DNA from: Candidatus Berkiella aquae
Lineage (GTDB): Bacteria; Pseudomonadota; Gammaproteobacteria; Berkiellales; Berkiellaceae
Direction of reading: 5' to 3'
DNA: 64,000 nucleotides
NCBI RefSeq assembly: GCF_001431295.2
Contig: NZ_LKAJ02000001.1
Span: forward strand, 1,178,001-1,242,000
Below are positions 1 through 6,399 of this stretch, in pieces (position 1 is the stretch's first letter; each line of letters opens with the position of its first letter). Below the pieces are notes generated by a model. The model did not search any database. It was not told where the DNA came from and saw only the letters and a program-made list of their open reading frames with translations. A program made the position numbers and the translations under genes.

Positions 1-803
1 CTATATTGGCTATCGATAGAGCTGGTTAAGCCACATATTTTAATTGCACCATATCGCAATTCTCGTAAAGTGATTGCAATATCCTGACTTTTGCTTAATG
101 CGCCTCCAATTAAAAATCCCTTAACATAAGGTTTTAAGCGTGCGATATCCTGGTGGGTATTGAGTCCTGATGCCGCAATCATGATGGTTTCTTTGGGAAA
201 CAAAGGGGCAAGTGAAACGACGCGTTCCATATCTAATGTAAGGGTATGAAGGTCGCGATGATTAATCGCAATCACTTTTGCCTTGAGTTTTTTAGCGCGT
301 TGCAACTCTTGTGGGTTAACAACCTCCGTTAAAATACCCATTTTCAACTTTTCAGCAAGCTGTTGGCAAGCAAGATAGGTGGTATCATCGAGTACTGACA
401 ACATCAATAAAATGGCATCAGCGCCATATTGACGTGCTAATGCAACTTGATAAGGTGCAACAATGATGTCTTTACATAAAACAGGAACGTTAACGTGTTG
501 ACGTACTTGTTGTAAGTGAGTAAAGCTTCCATCAAAATGGCGCTCATTGGTTAATACTGAAATGATATCCGCAAAAGGTTCATAGGTTTTGGCTAATTCA
601 ATAATAGGATAATCTTCGCGTAACCGTCCTTCACTTGGAGAACGATGTTTACATTCTAAAATAAATTTCGACCCTGATTTTTGTAGTGCTGCATAGAAAT
701 CACGGTCACTGGGGATGACGGCTTTAAGCAATGCAGTTTCAGATTGTTGTTTCATTAAATCCGCAACCAAAGCATGTTGATCTTTGATCATCTCATTGAG
801 CAT
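1..803 (-). CDS. trpCF: TrpC-TrpF fusion (indole-3-glycerol-phosphate synthase / phosphoribosylanthranilate isomerase), partial
   Basis: This gene makes two consecutive steps of tryptophan synthesis: isomerisation of phosphoribosylanthranilate (TrpF) and ring closure to indole-3-glycerol phosphate (TrpC). The window holds the whole TrpC domain: ILECKHRSPSEG with Lys52, the CKDI strand, GADAILL, the INHRDLHTL strand and GGALSKS near the end. The frame then runs without a stop into KICGLTSS from residue 255, which is the opening of a TrpF domain, so the protein is a fusion as in E. coli TrpC. The rest of TrpF lies outside the window. The ATG at 803 overlaps the end of trpD by 11 nt, so the two are translationally coupled; an in-frame ATG at 791 is a less likely start. 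It is transcribed from the attenuated promoter upstream of trpD. Confidence 0.93.
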   Translation of the reverse strand, partial: MLNEMIKDQHALVADLMKQQSETALLKAVIPSDRDFYAALQKSGSKFILECKHRSPSEGRLREDYPIIELAKTYEPFADIISVLTNERHFDGSFTHLQQVRQHVNVPVLCKDIIVAPYQVALARQYGADAILLMLSVLDDTTYLACQQLAEKLKMGILTEVVNPQELQRAKKLKAKVIAINHRDLHTLTLDMERVVSLAPLFPKETIMIAASGLNTHQDIARLKPYVKGFLIGGALSKSQDIAITLRELRYGAIKICGLTSSIDSQY

Positions 804-1815
804 GACTTACCTCTTTGACTTTTTGCAATAATTGGAAACCGGCATCACTTTCTAGCGCAGCAAGAACCATCTCAACGCCTTGAGCAATGGTTGGAACTTT
901 ATCCGCTAAGTAGAGTAATACTCCGGTATTGAGGGCCACCGCACTGCGATAAGCGTTGGTTCCTTTGCCCTGAAGTAAATTGAGAAATTGTGCTTGATTG
1001 AAATGAATCTCACCACCTTTTATTGCATCTAGCGGAAAACGTTTTAAACCCGCTTCTTCAGGGGTGAGTGAGAAGCGAGATAATTGTCCTTGGTCTAATA
1101 AAATGCCAGTTGTTGTCCCATGGAGTGCGATTTCATCAAGTCCCTCACCATGAACAATTAATGCCTTTTGGAATCCTTGTGCTTGTAAAACCTTGGCAAA
1201 ACGCTCGCACAGAGAAGGGTGGTAAACCCCAATCAGCAAGATCTCAGGAGAAGTAGGATTTAGCAAAGGTCCGAGTAGATTAAACAGGGTGCGACTTTTT
1301 AAATTGTTTCGAACTTTTTTGATCATTTGAGTGGCGGGATGATATAGCGGTGAAAATAAAAAAGTAAATCGATTTTCTTCTAATGAACGCTTTGCTGTTT
1401 GGGGCGACATGGCAATATTCATTCCCACGGCTTCTAAGAGATCAGCGGTGCCGCATTTTGATGAGACGGCACGGTTGCCATGTTTGGCAACGGTTAGCCC
1501 TAATTGTGCAGCCATGATGGCTGTTGGCGTCGAAATATTGAGGGAATGTTGATTATCACCGCCGGTACCAACACAATCGAGAATGCGATGGTGTTTTTTA
1601 AGCTCAGCTAAACAGGGAAAAGGATGTGCACTTTGACGCATTGCACTGAGAGCGCCCAAGATTTCTGTCGTTGACTCCCCTTTGGCTTTCAAGGCAACCA
1701 GCAAGGCCGTCATTTCAATCTCAGAGAGTTTACCATTTAGAAAATCCAGAAAGAGTTGAGTTGCTTCTTCTTGGCTTAAACTCGTGCCTTCACAGAGTTG
1801 GTCTAATTTATACAT
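793..1815 (-). CDS. trpD: anthranilate phosphoribosyltransferase TrpD
   Basis: The enzyme transfers phosphoribose from PRPP to anthranilate, the second committed step of tryptophan synthesis, in the cytoplasm. The 340-residue length is normal for a free-standing TrpD, not the TrpG-TrpD fusion of enterics. The glycine-rich PRPP site GTGGD is at residues 83-87, followed by NISTPT (93-98) and KHGNRAVSS (111-119), all hallmarks of the family. A Shine-Dalgarno AAGGAG lies 5 nt before the ATG. It is the first structural gene after the leader-peptide attenuator and overlaps trpCF by 11 nt. trpE and trpG are not in the window, so this transcription unit starts at trpD. Confidence 0.96.
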   Translation of the reverse strand: MYKLDQLCEGTSLSQEEATQLFLDFLNGKLSEIEMTALLVALKAKGESTTEILGALSAMRQSAHPFPCLAELKKHHRILDCVGTGGDNQHSLNISTPTAIMAAQLGLTVAKHGNRAVSSKCGTADLLEAVGMNIAMSPQTAKRSLEENRFTFLFSPLYHPATQMIKKVRNNLKSRTLFNLLGPLLNPTSPEILLIGVYHPSLCERFAKVLQAQGFQKALIVHGEGLDEIALHGTTTGILLDQGQLSRFSLTPEEAGLKRFPLDAIKGGEIHFNQAQFLNLLQGKGTNAYRSAVALNTGVLLYLADKVPTIAQGVEMVLAALESDAGFQLLQKVKEVSHAQ

Positions 1816-1837
1816 GTTAGCTCCTTAAAAAAATGGC

Positions 1838-1863
1838 AAAAAAAAACCCACCGGTAGGGTGGG
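1838..1863 (-). terminator. trp attenuator terminator hairpin (3:4)
   Basis: On the minus strand CCCACC (1863-1858) pairs with GGTGGG (1852-1847) around a 5-nt loop. A run of nine T follows (1846-1838). It ends 22 nt before the trpD start codon, so it stops transcription inside the leader unless the antiterminator forms. Confidence 0.88.
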
Positions 1864-1885
1864 CTTTTTTAGAATGGTTAATTCT

Positions 1886-1987
1886 TTACGCTGGGTGCTG
1901 GATAAGAGACGTGCGTAGGTAAGCCCACCCGATTTGCGGGAGCCACCAAGAAGATTGTACGAAATGAGTGGTTAAATGCGTTTTCAT
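1886..1987 (-). CDS. trpL: trp leader peptide TrpL (33 aa)
   Basis: This is a 33-codon reading frame starting MKTHLTT and containing SSWWLPQIGW: two adjacent Trp at residues 14-15 and a third at 21. Three Trp in 33 residues is far above background. The ORF lies 70 nt upstream of trpD, just before a terminator hairpin, which is the expected place of a leader peptide. An AGG-type Shine-Dalgarno sits about 8 nt upstream. The peptide itself need have no function; its translation senses charged tRNA-Trp. It is longer than the 14-residue E. coli TrpL. Confidence 0.87.
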   Translation of the reverse strand: MKTHLTTHFVQSSWWLPQIGWAYLRTSLIQHPA

Positions 1988-2031
1988 TCCTAGAACCTAA
2001 CAAATTCACTTAGCAAAGGTCAATAGCTTGA

Positions 2032-2060
2032 TATATCATCAGATAAGCGGTCACAGTAAA
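2032..2060 (-). promoter_or_regulatory. candidate trp promoter
   Basis: On the minus strand TTTACT (2060-2055) and GATATA (2037-2032) are 17 bp apart. This would start transcription about 35-40 nt before the leader peptide. Both hexamers match the consensus only partly. Confidence 0.3.
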
Positions 2061-2189
2061 TAGATAGCCCAAAGTCCTCGACAGGACGACTATACTTAAC
2101 CATGATAGTTCACTAAATTATTTTGGTAAAGGCAGATTTGACGTGACAAATCGACATAAAACTAGCCTAAATGAAGGAATGAGGTGCAT

Positions 2190-2801
2190 ATGGATGGTGT
2201 AAAGCAACAGATCCAAGGAATTATGCTGATTATGGCACTCACCAGTGCTCCAGCATTCGCTAAAGATCTAACCATTAAACTTGATGTTTTAGAAAAAATC
2301 CATGCACAAGAAGCAAGTGGTGATGAACTTTATTTTAGTATCACTGAGTTTCCTGAGAAAAAACCACCACGCCATTATCGCATACCAAGCTATCCAACCC
2401 ATTGGATGTCTGATTATTTGAAAAATGTTAAAAACATTGCACTATGGCAAAAAAGCTACTCTGAATGTGAAAAAACAGATGTACTTATCTCTTTGGTTGA
2501 AGCTGATCTTCCTCCCTGGAATGTGGATGATTTATTAGGGGCGGTTGAATTTAAAGTGACTTGTGAAGATGGCAAAATGCACACCCAATGGTCAATCCCT
2601 AATAAAGACAATACAGCGAAAATCATGAATGCGGATAGTGCATTCTCATTCACCGGTGATCGCTCAGAATATCACGCCATTTTTAAGCTAGATGACTCGA
2701 AAATTACGATAAAAAACCAAGAAGAAGCGCTCGAGCCGATTAAAGCAAAACCGATGTTGCAGCAACAAGATGTCGGCAAAGTGCCTGTTCTAAACCGCTA
2801 A
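2190..2801 (+). CDS. secreted protein of unknown function
   Basis: I do not recognise this protein of about 203 residues. A signal peptide is clear: a hydrophobic stretch GIMLIMALTSAPAFA followed by KDL, with a type I cleavage site after AFA. It is therefore probably periplasmic, with no further membrane segment. The mature part is mixed, with Lys- and Pro-rich stretches and three Cys. Two starts are possible: GTG at 2184 and ATG at 2190. ATG fits best, with GAGG 5 nt upstream. It stands alone, divergent from the trp leader, and ends before a strong hairpin at 2825. Confidence 0.7.
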   Translation: MDGVKQQIQGIMLIMALTSAPAFAKDLTIKLDVLEKIHAQEASGDELYFSITEFPEKKPPRHYRIPSYPTHWMSDYLKNVKNIALWQKSYSECEKTDVLISLVEADLPPWNVDDLLGAVEFKVTCEDGKMHTQWSIPNKDNTAKIMNADSAFSFTGDRSEYHAIFKLDDSKITIKNQEEALEPIKAKPMLQQQDVGKVPVLNR

Positions 2802-2824
2802 TTCCACCGTATTTATCACTCATC

Positions 2825-2859
2825 CAACTTGCCATGAATGCTGTGGCAAGTTGCCTTTT
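2825..2859 (+). terminator. Rho-independent terminator
   Basis: A perfect 10-bp stem, CAACTTGCCA (2825-2834) with TGGCAAGTTG (2844-2853), is followed by CCTTTT. It closes the secreted-protein gene. Confidence 0.8.
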
Positions 2860-3038
2860 GCGCAAAGAAATACAGTGGTTTATTTTCTCAGTATTCTTGT
2901 TTTTTACCCAGTAAAATAAGCTGTAAACATGTCTAATTTTGTAACAACTTACAGTGTTAACTCTTTGTTTTACTGTCAAAATTTGCCATTTTAATGATTG
3001 ACACTACACTTAAACAAAAAGTAGGGAGGGGGCTTTTT

Positions 3039-4721
3039 GTGAGTATTAATTCTAAAAAATTAAAGCGAGATTGCTTTATCGCGGTGGCAATTCCAATTAG
3101 TTTATTTGCGGTTTTTCAACTCTATTCTAAAAGTTTGCCAGCATTTGGTTTATTAATGTTAACCACGACTGGTGCAATGATTATTAGTTGGTATCTTTAT
3201 CGGTTTTTTTCCAATCTTGAAGATATGACATGGCGTGAACAACTAAGCTCTTTATTACAACGTGTCACAACGCCTGTGATTATTATTGATTTGGAACACA
3301 AAATTTCATACGTTAATGAAAGCTTTCAGCGATTACCGTTAGCGAAATTATTAAGCGAGTATAACCATTTTCCAGAATTTTTAGCATCGCTTGATTTACA
3401 ATTAGACTCCTTAGAAAAAGTAAATAAAATTAAACAATTTAAAGAAATTTTTGATGTTTTGAATAGCAAATTAAAAGCACATACCCAATTTGAAGGTATC
3501 ACTTATGAATGGAATTTTCTACCTTTATTTACGCCAACTAACCATCGTTGGGGGATTGTGATTGAATGTATCTCAAAAGGCCCTAAAGCCCTTGAAGAAC
3601 TTGAAAACACGGCTATTGTTTTTGAAAATCCGATTATTTATAAAGGATTAGAACAAACCAATCAAGCAAGAATTATTATTGATCCCCATGGCAATATTTT
3701 AAATGCAAATACCTCCATGTTAAATTTGTTTTTAGCAACCGATGCTCTAGATAAAAGCAATGCTTGGCAGAGTAAAAACTTTTTTGACTTGATTGAAGAA
3801 ATTATTCCAGAAGTTATTCAACCTATGCAAAATGCTTTAAATACAATGAAGATATCAACCTTTATTTGTGAGTTTAACGATAAAGTATATGATTGGACGA
3901 TTAAACCTATCTTTGACAATAATCAATGGATCGGCAATCTGATAGAGGTAGAGTATCCTTCAAAACAAGAATTTAAAATGTTTGAAGAAGCTTGGCAGCG
4001 TTCAAGTGACCATAAAGATCCTTATGATAAAGCATACCTTAATGAGCTTTCTACCGTACTTGTTGAGCAATCAGGTGTTATTCGTAATGAAATGATTGCA
4101 TTATTAATTGAGAAAGAAAGAACTTATGATCCTTTATCAAAAGCTTCTGTTCAAACAGCAATTCAAAGTGCAGAAGAAGCGTTGAATAAAACCATGAATT
4201 ATGCTGAAACGGTTACGTTGATTTCTCAGCAATTACATGAAAATCAAACGTATATTCAACAATTGCAAAAATTAATGGAAAAATTTAATACATTACCCAC
4301 TGAAGAAGCGCATAATCATTTTGCAAAATTATCGAATGAAATGATTGATTCATTAAGCAGTGTAAAGCAAGTTTTGTCGGTAGGTAAAAAGCGCTTGGTT
4401 GAACTATTAGAAAATTTCGATGACTTAAGACAGAGCTGGCTAGGTGCCATGAGTGAATTAAGAAATGGCTCTTTAGATAAAAATACCAGACAACTTGCCG
4501 AGATTCATGCAAGAGCAAGTGAGCAAATGGTTGAGAAATTAAATAGCCTGATGGAAATTGCGGATAATATCAGAGCAGAAATTGATAATCCGCAGCCGAC
4601 AATGGCAATGACTACGGCTAGTGGTAATCAGCCTTTTAATCAAGTATTGATTGATAGAGACATCAAAAAACATTCAGAATCTGTTTTACTTGAAGATGTT
4701 AACGGGGTCTCGCATTCATAG
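3039..4721 (+). CDS. membrane-anchored PAS-domain sensor-like protein
   Basis: Two transmembrane segments (about residues 12-29 and 33-56) are followed by two PAS-like modules. The first begins near TPVIIIDLEHKISYVNESF, the second near ARIIIDPHGNILNANTSML. Each ends with a repeated-looking strand pattern (WNFLPLFTPTNHRWG and WTIKPIFDNNQWIG). The last 200 residues are charged and helical, probably coiled coil. No histidine-kinase, GGDEF or canonical chemoreceptor hairpin motif is visible, so the output is unknown. The frame is open from an ATG at 2994, but the GTG at 3039 has a strong GGGAGGGGG Shine-Dalgarno with about 7 nt spacing and is preferred. A signalling or scaffold role is inferred only from domain look. 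Confidence 0.65.
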   Translation: MSINSKKLKRDCFIAVAIPISLFAVFQLYSKSLPAFGLLMLTTTGAMIISWYLYRFFSNLEDMTWREQLSSLLQRVTTPVIIIDLEHKISYVNESFQRLPLAKLLSEYNHFPEFLASLDLQLDSLEKVNKIKQFKEIFDVLNSKLKAHTQFEGITYEWNFLPLFTPTNHRWGIVIECISKGPKALEELENTAIVFENPIIYKGLEQTNQARIIIDPHGNILNANTSMLNLFLATDALDKSNAWQSKNFFDLIEEIIPEVIQPMQNALNTMKISTFICEFNDKVYDWTIKPIFDNNQWIGNLIEVEYPSKQEFKMFEEAWQRSSDHKDPYDKAYLNELSTVLVEQSGVIRNEMIALLIEKERTYDPLSKASVQTAIQSAEEALNKTMNYAETVTLISQQLHENQTYIQQLQKLMEKFNTLPTEEAHNHFAKLSNEMIDSLSSVKQVLSVGKKRLVELLENFDDLRQSWLGAMSELRNGSLDKNTRQLAEIHARASEQMVEKLNSLMEIADNIRAEIDNPQPTMAMTTASGNQPFNQVLIDRDIKKHSESVLLEDVNGVSHS

Positions 4722-5123
4722 TAATATGCTGCGCAAAAGCTAGGCTTTTGCTTGCAATCAAGGGGGAGAGTGTCAATTCTCCCCCTTAATAATCCCCCAT
4801 TGATTTATTTTGAAATTCTCGTTGAGAATCTTTTTCTGAATAATATGCTGCGCAAAAGCTAGGCTTTTGCTTGCAATCAAGGGGGAGAGTGTCAATTCTC
4901 CCCCTTAATAATCCCCCATTGATTTATTTTGAAATTCTCGTTGAGAATCTTTTTCTGAATAATATGCTGCGCAAAAGCTAGCCTTTTGCTTGCAATCAAA
5001 GGGGAGAGTGTCAATCTCCCCCTTAATAATCCCCCATTGATTTATTTTGAAATTCTCGTTGAGAATCTTTTTCTGAATAATATGCTAGCGCAAAAGCTAG
5101 GCTTTGCTTGCAATCAAGGGGAA
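4722..5123 (+). repeat. 119-bp tandem repeat array (3 full copies plus a partial) built of hairpins
   Basis: Copies start at 4722, 4841, 4960 and 5078 (the third is 118 bp; the fourth is cut after about 46 bp). Each full unit holds three inverted repeats: GCAAAAGC/GCTTTTGC; a G/C-rich stem AAGGGGGAGA/TCTCCCCCTT; and ATTCTC/GAGAAT followed by CTTTTT. The last two resemble terminators. The array fills the whole gap between two convergent genes, so it probably acts as stacked, partly bidirectional terminators. Copies 1 and 2 are nearly identical, which suggests recent duplication. Confidence 0.92.
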
Positions 5124-5130
5124 TAATTCC

Positions 5131-5670
5131 TTACCGAGTATTACTGATAAGTGTCAACGTATCGTCCTCTTGAATGAATTTAATGTTTTTGAGGGCGCTC
5201 ATTCCTAATAATATTTCATCATCATTCATATGCGGGTTAATGCTTGCTTTGACCCTGTGTAAAACAATATGTCCCAACACTAATTCATCGATAATCGTTT
5301 GATAGACTTCAACTTCACCCCCCGCTGTTTGGGCGGTGGTTCTCATGCCTTTTTTCAGATTTAATTTTTCAGCCAGGGGACCTGGCACCGTGACATGACT
5401 TGCGCCGGTATCAACGAGAAACATTACCTTTTGGTTATTAATTAACCCCTCAACAACATAGTGGTTTAAATAGTTTCTCTGCAAAACGGTTTGCTGGATA
5501 CCATCGCTTGTAATGATGGTTGCATGGGTATTCATTTGGTATTTTTTATACCACTGATTAAAAAAGAATGTTAATAAAGCTAGTATAATTACCCAAGTAA
5601 TAATCACCATAAAACGGCCAAGGCCATCGGTACTGGGTGGGGCTGGTTCTGTTGGTTCGGGTGTTGTCAT
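5131..5670 (-). CDS. membrane-anchored retropepsin-like aspartic protease
   Basis: This 179-residue protein has a Pro-rich N-terminus, one transmembrane segment (about residues 19-39) and a single aspartic-protease domain. The active-site motif FLVDTGAS has Asp87-Thr88-Gly89; downstream LLGMSALKNIKF matches the second conserved block of the bacterial clan-AA retropepsin family (TIGR02281 type). Such proteins work as dimers, each chain giving one Asp. The domain would face the periplasm if the N-terminus is inside. No substrate can be named. The gene converges on the PAS-protein gene across the repeat array and diverges from ampD. Confidence 0.85.
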   Translation of the reverse strand: MTTPEPTEPAPPSTDGLGRFMVIITWVIILALLTFFFNQWYKKYQMNTHATIITSDGIQQTVLQRNYLNHYVVEGLINNQKVMFLVDTGASHVTVPGPLAEKLNLKKGMRTTAQTAGGEVEVYQTIIDELVLGHIVLHRVKASINPHMNDDEILLGMSALKNIKFIQEDDTLTLISNTR

Positions 5671-5740
5671 AACTTAGATTATCGGCAATGGGCTCTCAGA
5701 CATGATAGAGTACTCCTTTCATATTTAAAATCGGAAAATC

Positions 5741-6340
5741 ATGCAGATTGATCGTGAGAATGGATTGTTAGTGGGGGCTAAATATAGTCATTCACCTAAT
5801 TTTGATGAGCGTCCTTCCGACGGTGGCATTGATTTATTAGTTATTCATGGAATTAGTTTGCCACCCGGTGAATTTGGTTCAGATGATGTCATCGCTTTTT
5901 TTGGCAATTCGTTAGACGCGAGTAAACATCCTTATTTTGAAACCATTGCGCAAATGAAAGTCTCCAGCCACTTATTTATTCGTCGCGATGGAGAAATATG
6001 GCAGTTTGTGCCTTTTCATCGACGTGCCTGGCATGCGGGTCAATCACAATTTCAATCTCGAGAAAATTGCAATGATTTTGCGATTGGTATTGAGTTAGAA
6101 GGAACAGACACACTGGCTTATACTTCACTACAATACCAGCAGTTAGCCTTCGTAACCGTTGCGCTGATGCAAGCCTATTCGGGTATCACGTTAGAGCGAA
6201 TTGTGGGGCATTCAGAAATTGCGCCACAGCGTAAAACCGATCCAGGGGAGGCTTTTGATTGGGATTTGTATCGCCAACTGGTTAGCAAAAAAATATCAGT
6301 CGACCAACAAAGTAGTCAAAGAGCTAACAGCATAACATAG
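5741..6340 (+). CDS. ampD: 1,6-anhydro-N-acetylmuramyl-L-alanine amidase AmpD
   Basis: AmpD cuts the bond between anhydro-MurNAc and the stem peptide in the cytoplasm during peptidoglycan recycling. The zinc ligands are visible: His36 in LLVIHGIS, His157 in IVGHSEIAP and Asp167 in KTDPG, equal to His34, His154 and Asp164 of the E. coli enzyme. Glu118 in IGIELEG is also in place. At 199 residues it is slightly longer than E. coli AmpD, with a polar C-terminal tail. A muropeptide permease, AmpG, is encoded at 42.0 kb, so import and processing are both present. Confidence 0.95.
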   Translation: MQIDRENGLLVGAKYSHSPNFDERPSDGGIDLLVIHGISLPPGEFGSDDVIAFFGNSLDASKHPYFETIAQMKVSSHLFIRRDGEIWQFVPFHRRAWHAGQSQFQSRENCNDFAIGIELEGTDTLAYTSLQYQQLAFVTVALMQAYSGITLERIVGHSEIAPQRKTDPGEAFDWDLYRQLVSKKISVDQQSSQRANSIT

Positions 6341-6356
6341 CCATTCGCGGCGACCA

Positions 6357-6365
6357 TGTTATAAT
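6357..6365 (+). promoter_or_regulatory. extended -10 promoter of the pyruvate dehydrogenase operon
   Basis: TGTTATAAT is a perfect extended -10 element (TG-n-TATAAT). No good -35 is seen, as expected for this promoter class. Transcription would start near 6372, leaving a leader of about 28 nt with GAGGGAAG as ribosome site before aceE. Confidence 0.65.
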
Positions 6366-6399
6366 TCTTCGTTAATTTGACACCAAGAGGGAAGTTGTA

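Larger units (their letters stand above)
1838..1987 (-). promoter_or_regulatory. trp operon transcription attenuator (leader region)
   Basis: This is a ribosome-mediated attenuator. The leader peptide gene (1987-1886) carries tandem Trp codons at 1948-1943 and a third at 1927-1925. The segment GGGTGGGCTT (1930-1921, minus strand) is a perfect 10-base complement of AAGCCCACCC (1866-1857), which contains the 5' arm of the terminator. The two pairings are therefore mutually exclusive: a ribosome stalled on the Trp codons would leave the antiterminator free to form. A short CCCG/CGGG hairpin beside the Trp codons can serve as the competing 1:2 structure. The parts are read from sequence; the mechanism is by analogy with enteric trp leaders. 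Confidence 0.88.
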
